Of a DNA stretch of 64,000 nt, positions 1 through 10,974 are shown piece after piece. The notes under the pieces are model-generated. The model was given only the letters and a program-made list of their open reading frames with translations, searched no databases and had not been told where the DNA came from. The stretch is from contig NC_037257.1 in NCBI RefSeq assembly GCF_000002425.4, positions 7,794,533-7,858,532 of the forward strand, given 5' to 3'. This stretch comes from Physcomitrium patens. Lineage: Eukaryota > Streptophyta > Bryopsida > Funariales > Funariaceae. The stretch's first letter is position 1. Each line of letters begins with the position of its first letter. The position numbers and the translations under genes are program-made.

Positions 1-923
1 GGACAATATTGAGTACTGTGCTTTGGTTCTCCACAATATAAACATAATCCTTCTTGACGATGACGAGTCTTTTCTTACTCAGTAAGAGGTTTGAAACGTA
101 CTGCATCAATTTGCATATCTTCTACTTCCGAATGTATGTGTTGAAGAGGTGTTGGTGTTGCCATTGAATTATAGTAACGTTGAGGTCCACTTGTACGGTT
201 CTCAGATCAGAATTCAAAAAGGCGATTGTCGCACTTCACAGCAAAGTCAATTGCTTGACTCAATGTTTGAGGATCAAGTAAGTTGAGCATTAATTTTTTT
301 ACCTCATATTCTAATCCATAGAAAAATTGGCTAATAAGTGTAGCATCATCCCACTTGATATCAGTTGCAAGTTGTCAAAATTGTGAAGCATATAACGTTA
401 CTGATCGATTGCCTTGTCATAAAATACGGATCTTATTGGTTACAACACGAATTGCATCATGTTCTCCATACATGGATCAAAACTCCGCGAAAAAAGCCTC
501 TAGATTATCCAATTTTGGATCTCGTCGTTCAAGAAAAGATGAAAACCACGATAGTGGTGAACTTGAAAGAAGCGTACCAATGAATCTAACTTGTGATCCT
601 GGAGTTGAATAGCTTTGGGATTGGAGTTCAATCACAAGTTGCACTTGATTGATAAATCCTCGAAACTTGGATCTAATGCCATCAAACTTCTCGGGTAGGA
701 CAATTCTTGGTTCGCTAACATTTGAAGGGCGTTCCACCATAGGAAAAGGGACATAGTTTGGTGCACATATTGAAGCAGCTCCAACCATTTCTATATCTTC
801 ACTTCCTGCCAATCTTGTTGCTCTTTGTGGTGGTAAATTGAGTTGATGCATTGCAAGCATTAACTCCCTCAATTGCTCTTATATTTGTGCCATTGCACTC
901 CTAATTTCAAGAAGTTCTGCCAT
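1..923 (-). pseudogene. Ty3/gypsy gag remnant, cut by the window edge
   Basis: Decayed capsid gene of a gypsy element read on the minus strand, with the start codon at 921-923. The retrotransposon-gag core is readable at 477-872 (motifs SPLSWFSSFL and NLEAFFAEF) and the zinc-knuckle end lies at the window start. Reading is broken by CAA-to-TAA near the N terminus and CGA-to-TGA after AFFAEF. Its Trp in SWFSSF is intact; elements A, B and C have TAG at that position. It also matches element C rather than A and B at several variable residues, so it is a useful outgroup. The element continues left of the window. Confidence 0.85.
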
Positions 924-1135
924 GATAACACTTAGAAGAGAGAAGATGTCTAATATCGCTCAAGACAAATAGAAGAGAGGACTTGAGAACAAAAAATATA
1001 CTAAGGACAATATCAGTTTAGAAGAGGGTAATCTGTAACTTCTAATATGCTTATATCTTATCAAGAAAAAGGAATAATCCATTCTTAATCAAGATAAGTC
1101 AAAGCTCAGATATTGAAGGTGCACTCATGTCAATC

Positions 1136-1163
1136 TGTCAAGGATAAGAACTCGATGAAAAAA
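1136..1163 (-). repeat. Truncated LTR end of the left gag element
   Basis: About 28 bases match the 3' end of the family LTR read backwards, beginning TGTCAAGGAT. A PBS-like site (TATCTGAGC when read on the minus strand, about 1105-1115) lies between it and gag, as in the other copies. After about 1163 the LTR similarity stops abruptly. Confidence 0.7.
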
Positions 1164-1651
1164 CAATTCGTAGAGTTTTGGAGAAGACTGAGGCAATCAC
1201 TGCTGAAGTCAGTGTTGTAATGGTGAATCGAGATTTTTAAATGAAGTGGGTTTGAATACTCTTGACTGTTTTGTGAAATCGAGTTACGTCTGTGATTGAA
1301 GGATTAAAAGGGTGTCTGTAGGATTGAGTATGCGGAGTGAATGAAATTTATTGGGTTAATCTAACAAGACAGTCAGTGGATACAAGATCGTAAGTACAAA
1401 GCAGTATTGAAGGTTAACAGTTTGGGTTGTACGGGGTTCTCTGTAACGTCTAGAGACCTACCGGCCGGGGCAAAAAGGACTTCGACAAGCAGTTGAAGAG
1501 CACCCGTATAGATTTACGGTACATGTTGCAGTCGTTTATATTCCAGCAGTCAAAAACTGATAGAGTGCTTGACTATCGGCGAATCTCCATACTACCTTCT
1601 ACAGCCAAACGCCCAGCGCATTCTCGAGCAGGAAAGCATGTAATACGACAT
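1164..1651. other. Non-TE filler between two oppositely oriented gypsy fragments
   Basis: About 490 bases that match neither the LTR nor the internal part of the gypsy family seen here and are less AT-rich than their neighbours (for example CCGGCCGGGG near 1463). The reading frame across 1493-1650 runs into the integrase frame, but the filler part shows no domain I recognise. It is flanked by a truncated minus-strand LTR and a truncated plus-strand integrase, so it looks like host or other mobile DNA trapped at a rearrangement junction. Confidence 0.5.
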
Positions 1652-2548
1652 CGCTATCATGGATTACTCAAGGATATTATATCAGATAGGAGAACTCAAT
1701 TTGTATCAAGATTTTGGCGGAGTCTTTTCAAGATTCTTAAAGTAGATATAAAACTATCTTCGGCATTCCATCCTCAAACTGATGGACAAATGGAGTGTAT
1801 TAATCAAGTTTTGGAGCAATATTTAAGATGTACTATTAATTACCAACAAGATTATTGGACAACTCTTTTGCCATTGGCAGAGTTTGCTTATAACAACACG
1901 GTACATTCTTCTACAAAACAAACACCTTTCTTTGCTAATTATGGTTATCATCCACGACTTGATATTTTTGACTTTTCAAAAGTTGATAATCCTGCTGCGA
2001 AAGATTTGACAATTCATTTATCAGAGCTACATGCAATGATGAAGGCGCAGTTAAAAGAGGCTCAAGAACAACAAAAGGTCAATGCGGATGTCTATCATAA
2101 GAAAAAACCATCATTTATCTTGAGTGATAAGGTATGGCTACTTCGTCGCAATATCAAGACCACTCATCTTTGTGACAAGTTGGACTATCGAAGGCTGGGA
2201 CCATTTTCTATTTCTGCATAAATGAATCTAGTTGCATATCATTTACATCTATCGGAGTCAATAAAAATCCATCAAGTCTTCCATGTGTCTCTTCTTGAAC
2301 CATACAAGACAGTGGACATATCAAGAAGATGACAAACTCCACCTCCTCCTATAGAAGTGGATAATAATGAAGAGTTTGAAGTAGAAGAAGTCTTAGATTC
2401 AAGGCAACGTCAAAATAAATTAGAATATCTTATCCATTGGCATGGATATGGTATTAGTGAATGCACATGGAAGCCAATAAAGAATCTTGGAAATGCAGCA
2501 AAGGCAATGGAGGCTTTTTATCGACGACATCCATCAAAATTAAGATGA
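1652..2548 (+). pseudogene. Gypsy integrase C-terminal half and chromodomain, decayed
   Basis: Similarity to the family pol starts abruptly at about 1652 (YHGLLKDIIS). The integrase catalytic SDR motif is present with its Asp at 1685-1687, whereas elements A, B and C have Val there. The HPQTDGQ region follows. A stop at 2219-2221 breaks the frame. The chromodomain is then readable at 2357-2548 (EFEVEEVLDSR, YLIHWHGYG, CTWKP), with Phe, Trp and Tyr at the usual aromatic-cage positions. By family knowledge such domains steer integration to methylated histone H3; here it is only a remnant. Confidence 0.88.
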
Positions 2549-2642
2549 AAACCTTCTTTATAAAAGAAACAACATCTAGGCAAGATAACATTCTACTTTC
2601 AATTCTTGTTCGTAGCTTCGTTATAATAGTGGTGTTTAGGAG

Positions 2643-3065
2643 ATGGAGAAGCAACAAGCAGTGGATTCAACTCAAGAGCCTTCATTTGCTGACCTGTCGG
2701 ACGAAACCTTACGATTGTCAAAACCTTCAAGACGACGCAATCGAGATGAAGATCTTCAAGAACGACATGTTCTTCCTCGAATAGATGGTAAGATACAACA
2801 CGTTTGGTATCATGATTTGGGAAGGGACTCCCGATGTTTGGTGATTTTGCTAGAGGTAGGAACAACTCCTGATGGTGTTCCAAATATTCTATTCGAAGGA
2901 AGTTACGAAGGCCTCAACAATGATCAAATAACTCGGTAGTCTTTCCGCCCTGGTATGGGACACTACCGATGGTTGAAAGGCCCTATCAATCATCTTCGAA
3001 GAGAACAAAGATCAGAGTATGTGGCGAATATAATTCGTCGCATCATAGATTTCCTCAAGATATGA
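2643..3065 (+). pseudogene. Gypsy accessory ORF3, one internal amber
   Basis: A 140-codon frame following the chromodomain, with one in-frame TAG at 2937-2939 where A and C have Trp (ITGWSS). It keeps the whole frame and many differences from A are synonymous (GAA/GAG, GAT/GAC, TCT/TCC, TAT/TAC), which suggests past protein-level constraint. No domain recognised; no signal peptide or membrane segment is visible. See the ORF3 entry at 23124-23546. Confidence 0.7.
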
Positions 3066-3105
3066 AGACTGCTCCTCGTGGAACTCGTCGCTACAAGGAG
3101 GATAA

Positions 3106-3661
3106 TGTCACGGACATAATCATGTAAGCTAATAATTACATATAGAAATAGATAGAAGTAAGTAAAAGTAGGTAAAAGTAAGTTAATTCTATAATATTTA
3201 ATATGGAAGCTTCCTAGAAACTTCCTAGATGCTGCTTTGACTTCATAGGTGTCTTTAATTGACTTTTTGGATTAGAGACGTGGTCAACAAGTTGGCCATG
3301 TGCCACACATGTTGTTAGCTTGAAGATCAAGCTAACTATGTGGTCCACACGTAGAAAAACTTGCCTTATAAGTCAAGGCATGTGTCCTACAAAGTCAACA
3401 CATATTGGAGGTCCTATAGAACGTCGCCATGTAGCCCCTAGTTAGATAGTATATATAGAGATAAGAGTGAAGGCTTCTTCACTCTTGTCAACTCCTTTCT
3501 TGCTTCTAGTCTAGTTTCAAGGGTCTCTAGTTTTCTTTTGGCAATAGCCATTCCAATTCCTCTTTCAATATATATACTTGTTTATATATATTTTGTTACC
3601 TCTCTTGGAGTGAAGGCTCACTTATCTAAATTATTTTTTCATCGAGTTCTTGTCCTTGACA
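3106..3661 (+). repeat. 3' LTR of the left gypsy fragment
   Basis: Starts TGTCACGGAC and ends CCTTGACA, the TGTCA...TGACA termini of the family; 556 bp against 552 in the young copies. It keeps the TATA-like stretch and the hairpin just after it (about 3450-3490). At the two diagnostic U3 sites it carries the 5'-LTR (ancestral) states. Confidence 0.9.
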
Positions 3662-4001
3662 CTAACTAGGGGCTATGTGGCGACATTCTATAGGACCTCC
3701 AATGTGTGTTGACTTTGTAGGACACATGCATTGACTTAGAAGGCAAGTTTTTCTACATGTGGGCCACATAGTTAGCTTGATCTTCAAGCTAACAACATGT
3801 GTGGCACATGGCCAACTTGTTGACCACGTTTCTAATCCAAAAAATCAATTAAAGACACCTATGAAGTCAAAATAGCATCTATAAAGCTTCTAGGAAGCTT
3901 CCATATTAAATACCATAGAATTAACTTATTTTTATCTATTTTTACTTACTTCTACCTATTTGTATATGTAATTACTAGCGTACATGATTATGTTCGTGAC
4001 A
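3662..4001 (-). repeat. Truncated inverted LTR abutting the previous LTR
   Basis: 340 bases equal the outer 340 bases of the LTR read on the minus strand, ending GTGACA at 4001. It abuts the end of the plus-strand LTR directly, so 3106-3445 and 3662-4001 form a 340-bp imperfect inverted repeat with a 216-bp spacer. On its right it joins gag within the zinc-knuckle coding region. Confidence 0.85.
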
Positions 4002-5201
4002 GCAATGTATTTAGCTTCTCCATAATATAAGTACAAATTCTCTTTATGATGTCAAATCTTTTCTTACTTAGTGAAGGATTTAAAATATATGGTATCAATT
4101 TATATTGATTTTTGTGTTGATAGATAAGTTTCTTAAAATATGGGAGCTATTGTCATGACTTGGATTTTTCTTCTTCAACTAAATCTTAGTTTTTGACACC
4201 TTTCAAATAATTGATTATTACATGCAATGGCTTGTGGAATAAATTATTTTAAAGATTTTTCTTTTGTATTGTCAATAATAAATCTTTGGCATTATCCTTC
4301 AATTCATATGAAAGTTCATTGATAAGAACTTTTTCATTCCAGTCCACATTGCAAGCAAGGTTTGGAATTTAATAACATACATGGTTGCTAATTAAGACGC
4401 TTATTGTAAAGATAAGACCTTGACTTTGCTACTCTTTCTTGATCACTATTTCCAAATGTAGCTATAAACACTTCTAAGAATGAATTCAAAATATAAAGGA
4501 GTTAAGAATATTTTTTTTATTAATGGTGCAAACCAAAAGAGAGCACTTTTAGATAAAAGTACACTTATGAATCCAAATTGTGTAAATCTATGAGAATATT
4601 GGAAGGATTAAAATTTTAGATAGAGCTAAATTTCTTGCAAAAATCGTCAAATTTTTTATCTTGTTCCATTAAAATTATTAGGCATATTAATCCATATCCT
4701 TGTTGTACTTATAGAAGAAAAAAAATTATTGATTTTTTTGTGAAGTTCATCTCCTTGCTTCTTTGAATTGCACAACTTCTTGCCATAGATTCTAAACTTT
4801 TTTTTACATCCATAGGATTTGTATTTCCATGATTGGTAATGGTCATGTGTGAAATTTTTAATCTAAGAGTGTTGAAAAATTCATTAAAATCTACAATAAT
4901 TACAAATCTATTCTTGTTTCTACCAAGTATAGCATCTATGATTTTTTTCTTTCATTTCAAACAACTTAACATATCCACATATCAAATTAGACGAAGATAA
5001 TCCACAACCTCTAATATCAAATGAAAATTTCTAAAAAAAGGAATAATTTACTTTTTTAAAAGAAAAAAAGTGATATTAGAAAATTAAATAGTTTATTTAA
5101 AGCTAGATAATTCATAACCTTCAAAATATAGCAATAGAAGTAAAATAATCTACTTACTTCTAAAACAAGACAAGAACAATAAGTTAGTATTCTTGTCAAA
5201 T
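4002..5201 (-). pseudogene. Old gag and leader of gypsy remnant H
   Basis: Minus-strand gag of a diverged, heavily AT-shifted copy, beginning in the zinc knuckle at 4002. Every frame is broken. It shares a variant gag sequence with element G (36213-37137) that differs from A, B and C. The leader before the LTR (about 4950-5201) has lost clear PBS similarity. Confidence 0.7.
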
Positions 5202-5716
5202 TATCAAAGACATCAATATCAAAAAATTAAAATATTAATACATTCTTGTGTTACTCAAAAAGTCTAGAAAATCACTCAAAAATGGTATAGTATCAAACTT
5301 GAATGGCTAATGCCAAAGACAAAAAGACTTAAAAATTCTTAAGACTAGAAAAGTATTAACAAGAATAAAAAAGGCTTTACTCTTGCTTCCATATATATTC
5401 TTAACTAAGAGCTATATAGCCATGTTCTATAGGACCTCCAAAACATGTTGACTTTACAAGATACGTATCTTCACTTATAAGGGAAGTTTTCTATATGTAT
5501 GCTATATTATTAGCTTATTTCACAAGTTACTAATACGTGATTAACTTGGTGACAAATTTTTCAATCTATCAATCAACTACAAATACATGTAAAGTCAAAG
5601 CAATATCTATGAAGCTTCTAAAAAGTATCTCTAAAAAATATTATGAAATAAATCTATTTTTAATTATTTTTAATTACTTCTACTCTAATCTTTATTATAT
5701 TAAGCCACGCATAATT
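5202..5716 (-). repeat. 5' LTR of remnant H (variant LTR type)
   Basis: Begins TATCAAAGACATC (family TGTCAAGGAC) and shares with the two LTRs of element G a variant outer segment not found in A, B or C. The right end is blurred by decay at about 5716. A TATA-like run and the remnant of the hairpin are near 5390-5400. Confidence 0.7.
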
Positions 5717-5819
5717 TACTATTAGAAATAATTTTAAATATTTTACTATAAATTTTATATTTGTTTATAGTTTAGTACATAATAAATTAAAGAAGAATAT
5801 TTTTCTTAAATTAATTAAT

Positions 5820-7430
5820 ATCACAAAGCAATTGATGAATATATTTGAATAAGTGACTATTGCATTGTCATATTATGTGTATTCTTGCTTGAAAATGCAC
5901 CAAGCACCTAGATGTGGAAGGTAAGTAGAAATGCAACAATAACTCTACTAAATCTAATAGAATTCTAAATTAACTTCAAGTAATTATTAATAATCTCAAT
6001 CAAACCTTAATCAATTAAAATTAATTTTTTAAAAAATCATAAAAGAAATATAAAGAAGTCATAATTTAATCTCAAAGAAATATAATAAAAAAATATATAA
6101 AAAATATATAAAAATAAAACCTTAATAAAATAATAATAATCTTCATGAAATTTTATAAATAGAAATTCTATAAAAAATAATAAAATTTTATTTTTAGATG
6201 TTAAAAATAGAAATTTTAAATAAATAAAAAATAAATTATAATAATTTTTAGTTTAATTCTAATCTAAATTCTCATAAATCTTAACTAAATTTAAAGTCAA
6301 ATCCTAATTAAAAATTTAATTAAAAATTTAATGAATCTTAATTAAATCCTAGATTAATCCCTAATAAAACTCTAATATAATTCTAAATCCTAAATAATTC
6401 CTAAATCCTAAAAAAGTTCTAAACCATAGCTCTAGACCAAATCCTAATAAAATTCGAGACCTTAAACAATTCCAAGCAAATTCCAAGTAAATTTCAATCA
6501 ATTTTTATAATTATTTGAAACTTTAATAAATATTAATTGAACTATAGATTTTGACTAAAATTTTATCTAAACTTCAATCAATAAGTAATTAAAAAATATA
6601 CAAAGTTTAAAAAGAATCAAACTACTAATTACAAGAAAAGCTCCTAAAACCTCTTAGTCATTGGCAGTCATCCTTCTCCAACTCAAATATTGATCTTTCA
6701 ATACCAATTTCTTTATGGTAAATTGTTCAACTGCTCTAAAAATTGGATTTTGTGTAGATATTTAAGTCTTAAGTGAGCTCTCCAAATTTTTCTTCAATCC
6801 AATTAGCATATATTATTAGATCTTAAAATCACTCACTAATCCTAAATCTCAAATTTTTGAGACTATAATCCACAAAATCATCATAAATTTTAATTTAATT
6901 GCTTGATTGACCTTAAATTTTGCACACACAACAATATTAAGCACAAAAACAACTTGCACAAATTTCATCCATATACTTACTACAGAACTGAAGACACCTT
7001 CAAATTTGTAAACATATTTTTATTTCTCATAATCTAAATCCACTAAAAATATTACTAACTTTGAAAATTCCTCAAACCCTCAATATTGATCTAAATGATA
7101 TGAAATCAATGCTCAAAAATCTCTCCTCAAGTTTAGTCTCAAATTATATTCTTTAATTTACAAAAGAATCTTAGAAACACTATAGATGTATAATTTTGTG
7201 CCTCAAGATTTGATTTCAATTTAGATTGACAATTGGTCCTCTTTGGATATCAAATTTTAATAATTTGATATAATTTTTATTTTAACCTATTATTAATTTT
7301 CTTCTAAATATGCCTATATTAATTTGTTATCTCATTTACTTTGATTTGGGTCATTCATGCTTTTACAAAGTAATTAGTATTTCTTTTTATAAAAGACAGT
7401 ATTAAGACTAATTTTTTTACTAACTTTGAT
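5820..7430 (-). repeat. Unclassified repeat R, copy 1
   Basis: A roughly 1.6-kb AT-rich unit similar, in reverse, to the sequence now split into 17650-17766, 24140-24899 and 37668-38400, and in part to 51700-51940. The clearest match is around 7150-7400. It contains the empty target of element A (CAAATCAAAGTAAATG at about 7340, read in reverse). The 5880-6600 part is low-complexity (runs of AATCCTAAAT-like units). No coding frame, LTR ends or transposase seen in it. It abuts transposase remains at 7450, but the other copies do not. Confidence 0.6.
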
Positions 7431-7449
7431 TTTAAAATAAAACTTTGAT

Positions 7450-7772
7450 TTTAAAATATTAATGGCATACCACAATGTTGTGGCGCTCTTGATTCTTCTT
7501 ATGTCTAATTTGATCTACTTGCAAAATTTAAATCAACAAATTAATACAATTGCAATGATAACTATTTTATAATTGTTGAAGCCATTATAGATCACAAAGG
7601 TCATTTCATAGATGTTTTTGTGGATATCCCTACATTAATATATGATTCTTGTATACTTCTACTATCAAATCACTTAAAAGATGTAATTATAGAGGAAAGA
7701 TTAAATGGTACAATAATAGAAATTAAAGATGTTAATATTAAAGTTGACTACAATCAATGCAAGATATATTAA
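7450..7772 (+). pseudogene. PIF/Harbinger-like transposase, N-proximal DDE part
   Basis: Decayed frame reading GIPQCCGALDSSYV and then, after stops and frame loss, AIIDHKGHFIDVFVD. In PIF/Harbinger nucleases the first corresponds to the xCxGAIDGTHI motif with the first catalytic Asp, and the second to the VDhxGrFiDvfvGxPGSvHDS segment. The GSVHD positions have drifted (PTLIYDS), so it is dead. Interrupted at 7773 by a solo LTR. Confidence 0.6.
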
Positions 7773-8312
7773 TATCACAAATATACTCATGTAAGCTAGT
7801 AATTACATATATAAATAAGTAGAAGTAAGTAAAAGTAAATAAAAGTAAGTTAATTCTATAATATTTGATATGGAAGCTTCTTAGATGCTACTTTGACTTC
7901 ATAAGTGTCTTTAATTGACTTTTTGGATTAGAAACGTGGTCAACAAGTTGGCCATGTGCCACATATGTTGTTAGTTTGAAGACCAAGCTAACTATGTGGC
8001 CCACACGTAGAAAAACTTGCCTTGTAAGTCAAAGCAAGTGTCTTACAAAGTCAACACATATTGGAGGTCCTATAGAACGTTGCCATATAGCCCTTTGTTA
8101 GATAGTATATATAGAGACAAGAGTGAAGCCTTCTTCACTCTTATCAACTCCTTTCTTATTTTCAATCTAGTTTCAAGAGTCGTCATATTTTCTAGTCTTT
8201 AGCAATAGCCATCCTAGTTCAATATATATCACCTTTGAGTGATTTCTAAGTATTTTCGAGTGATACAAGAGTGTATTGAGATTATCTTTCTTTGGAATTC
8301 ATGTCCTTGATA
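7773..8312 (+). repeat. Solo gypsy LTR inside the transposase remnant
   Basis: 540 bp with termini TATCAC...CTTGATA (decayed TGTCAC...TTGACA). Flanked by ATTAA (7768-7772) and ATTAG (8313-8317), a 4-of-5 target duplication. No internal gypsy sequence is attached, so it is a solo LTR left by LTR-LTR recombination. Sense orientation is plus; the TATA-like run is near 8105. Confidence 0.85.
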
Positions 8313-8392
8313 ATTAGTCATAAAAACTTGCATATACTTTGGCTTGGAATCTAACTTCTTAGATTATATAATATATTTAACTTTAAGCATTC

Positions 8393-8433
<41 letters not shown>

Positions 8434-8626
8434 TGTTGAGCATTCATTTGGAATTTTGAAAAGAATATACAAGCTTTTAATAAATCTTATTACAAATCTT
8501 GATTTGAAAAGAATTCTTAGTTTGATATTGACATGTTGTTTACTTTATAACATTGTCATTGACAAAAGTTATCTCATTGATGAGTCTAGTATTCTTTGGA
8601 GATACCAAGAATTGAAATATAGATAA
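8313..8626 (+). pseudogene. PIF/Harbinger-like transposase, C-terminal part
   Basis: The frame 8429-8626 reads VEHSFGILKRIYKLL and, further on, CCLLYNIVID, matching the conserved PIF/Harbinger C terminus (VErxFGxLKxRf...CcvLHNi). This carries the region of the last acidic catalytic residue (the Glu of VEH). 8313-8396 should be the stretch between the two parts but is too decayed to read. Start codons here are accidental. Confidence 0.65.
8397..8430. repeat. (AT)17 microsatellite
   Basis: Uninterrupted alternating AT inside the transposase remnant, directly before its readable C-terminal frame. Similar runs occur near 60437-60460, 61651-61672 and 63594-63615. Confidence 0.95.
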
Positions 8627-9490
8627 TAAGTAATAAGAAATGTATCCCAAAGGAATAGTAAATAATTGTAAATGGCAATTGTAAGATATTTGTATCAATT
8701 CAAAACAATGTGCTTTAACAAATAAAGTTTGAGATAGCCTAACATTATTTGAAGTTTGAACTTCATGTTTTAAATTGATTTTTGGACTTGCCAAATGTTT
8801 TTTCATCCTTAATTGAAACAAAACCTCATTATGATTATGCTTTTCATTGTTAAGTGTCATTTTTGAAATGGTATCACACTTAAAGATTAGATGATTTTTG
8901 CAAAAGTTTCATGTTGATGAAAATTTAAAAACTTCATTCATGATAATTAAGAAAAATCATATTTAACAACTTCAAGCTCAAAGAATACATGACATAAAAT
9001 ATAAAAATATTATAATATATAAATTATACAAATGAAGAGGGTAAAAAAAATTCTCTTCATGAATATTGTACAAATAAATTCTAAGTGAGAAAGTGCTTCA
9101 CTTACTTGCACACATAGAAATTGCAAATATTAAAATTGGATAGACTTTGTCTTGCAAGGATCATCAAGTGCAAGCAAAGTCTAAGAATAACATTGTCTAT
9201 CCATTGATCATGGAAGGAGACCCTCCTTGCATACTTGATTGGTAGAGAGAAGTGTAACCAAAATACAAAATCCTCCTCTAATTTTTTGATTTATCATCAG
9301 TTTAAATAATGGGGCCGGTAGCTCATTCTTCATCAATTTTGGGGAGTAGAAAAGGGGAATGGAGCAATCCATAAATAAATTGGTATGACCTCCTACATAT
9401 AATCACTTATGAATTTTCTAGAATGGTCCTTTTTTTGACCTCCTAAAAAGGGTCATAAAGTGCTTCACCCCCTTGCACATGAAAATGCAA
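8627..9490. other. AT-rich intergenic DNA, nothing recognised
   Basis: No readable gene, LTR or transposase. A short near-duplication with changes is visible: a segment about 9085-9195 (GAGAAAGTGCTTCACTTACTT...) and one at about 9455-9550 (AAAGTGCTTCACCCCCTTG...) share order and words. Base composition becomes more balanced after about 9490. Confidence 0.5.
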
Positions 9491-10365
9491 ATTTTGAAAT
9501 TAGGTGGATGTTGCCTTGTTTGGATCAACTGGTGCGGACAAAGTGGAAGAATAACAACTGGTGGGGACTCACGGGACTCTCGTGAAATTTGCGGCTCAGG
9601 CTCGTCATCCTATTTCGGACAATACAAATAATCCCCACAGTAATTCGTAGAAACGAGACAATCCTCATTACTCCTCCTCCTCGGCAATCCTAGGTCGTGC
9701 TCTCCGTGAACCTTTCTCGGCCCTGCACCTATTCGCTTCCCATCATCGCCGCTGCAGCGCTGACTATTCCGCTTGTAGCTTTTGAGGACATGCAGGGAAG
9801 GAAGGAGGGGAGAGAAGCAGTCAGGAGGGTGGCAAGGGAGGGATGGTTCGGCTGTGAATGGGAAGCTCGCATGTCGGTTCTCTGGGACCAGTTTGCATGA
9901 GCTCATCGCTCTCTAGAGCTGCTGCCGATTTGGAGATACCGCCGATGCGTATGTCCGCAGTCCGACCTTTCAGGGGATGTGGTAGGTATGTGAAGAATCG
10001 TCAAGACGATCACGTGGGCAATGTGTTTCGCTTGAATGCGCTTGGATTTCTGTCTTAGTTCGGTATGACGGGACTGATGCATGACGTGAGAGCGATTCCC
10101 GCCAACCGAAAAGGTTAGCACCAGCCTTATCTATCTGGTCATGATTTGCGCATAGGATTTCCAAAGCCGGCTGCTTCTGTGAGGATTTCAGCGGCCGCCG
10201 TCGTTTAATTCTAGCTTGTGGAGCTCACCTGGTGGTCAGAGGTCCTGTGTGTAGTGTGTTAGCCTTGTTTGTTTTTGCCTTCGCTTTGAGTGGTGGTGAA
10301 GTGTTCTTGTGTTCCAGATTAGTCTCAGGGATTGTAGAATTTGAGCGTAGAGGTATTGGGACGCA
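9491..10365 (+). other. GC-richer 5' flank of the AP2/ERF gene
   Basis: Marks the left edge of the gene island. Short frames on both strands overlap here but none shows a domain or a coding-like pattern. It presumably holds the promoter and 5' untranslated region of the gene at 10366; I cannot fix a TATA box or transcription start. Confidence 0.4.
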
Positions 10366-10974
10366 ATGGGGGAAGCGAAGGTGGAGGACGTAGAGATGAA
10401 CAAGGAGAAGAAGAAAAAAGGGTCCAAGTGGAAGGGGCTGGGCGGCTTCACAAATGCGTGGTCGAATTTCAAGTGGGCAATTCGGGAGGCCCGGATCAAG
10501 CATTTTGAAAACCTCATCTCGGTCGGTCTCCCTGGTGAGGTAAACCTGATTATGTTTGATGAAATCGAGGAGAGGCCTAAACCCCCTCCACGCTTCAAGG
10601 GTGTCCGTCAACTGGAGAAGACAAAACGGTGGGTATCGGAGATCAGGCCAACGGTGGGCTTGTACACAAAGCAAAGGAAGAAGAAAATATGGCTTGGAAG
10701 CTTCGGCACTCCGGAGGAAGCAGCGAGGGCGTTTGATGTGGGCGTGTATTTGTGGAAAGATGATCTAAGCGTGGAGAATTTCAATTTTCCGGATTCGCCA
10801 GAATTCCTTCGAATGTTAGAGCCTAACAGGGACACTCTAGACGAAAAGACGCGGACAGCACGGACGAAATCACTTGCTCAAAGAGCCGCTGACAGGGCTG
10901 CCGCTGCTAGAGACTTCGGGAGCATGTCGCGGTCTCGGCGACACGACACTCGCGACCAGGAGCGTGGCTCCTAA
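10366..10974 (+). CDS. AP2/ERF-domain transcription factor
   Basis: Complete intronless 202-residue frame. A single AP2/ERF DNA-binding domain spans about residues 76-143: RFKGVRQ (YRG element), RWVSEIRP, IWLGSFGTPEEAARAFD and a closing NFNFP. Known family role: nuclear factors binding GCC- or DRE-type promoter boxes. Seen oddities: the loop between EIR and WLG is about 14 residues (PTVGLYTKQRKKKI) rather than the usual 8, the YRG element begins FKG, and the second half of the domain (VGVYLWKDDLSVEN) is divergent. A lysine-rich tract at 14-24 may be a nuclear signal; the C terminus is Arg/Asp/Ala-rich. The ATG at 10366 is used because the frame has no upstream ATG joined to it and the domain lies well inside. 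Convergent with the EF-hand gene. Assignment to the superfamily is firm; subgroup and target genes unknown. Confidence 0.9.
   Translation: MGEAKVEDVEMNKEKKKKGSKWKGLGGFTNAWSNFKWAIREARIKHFENLISVGLPGEVNLIMFDEIEERPKPPPRFKGVRQLEKTKRWVSEIRPTVGLYTKQRKKKIWLGSFGTPEEAARAFDVGVYLWKDDLSVENFNFPDSPEFLRMLEPNRDTLDEKTRTARTKSLAQRAADRAAAARDFGSMSRSRRHDTRDQERGS

Noticed and set aside
5820..7430. Repeat R as the non-coding part of the adjacent Harbinger-like transposon
   Set aside because: The other two R copies have no transposase sequence next to them, so the adjacency at 7450 is probably by chance.
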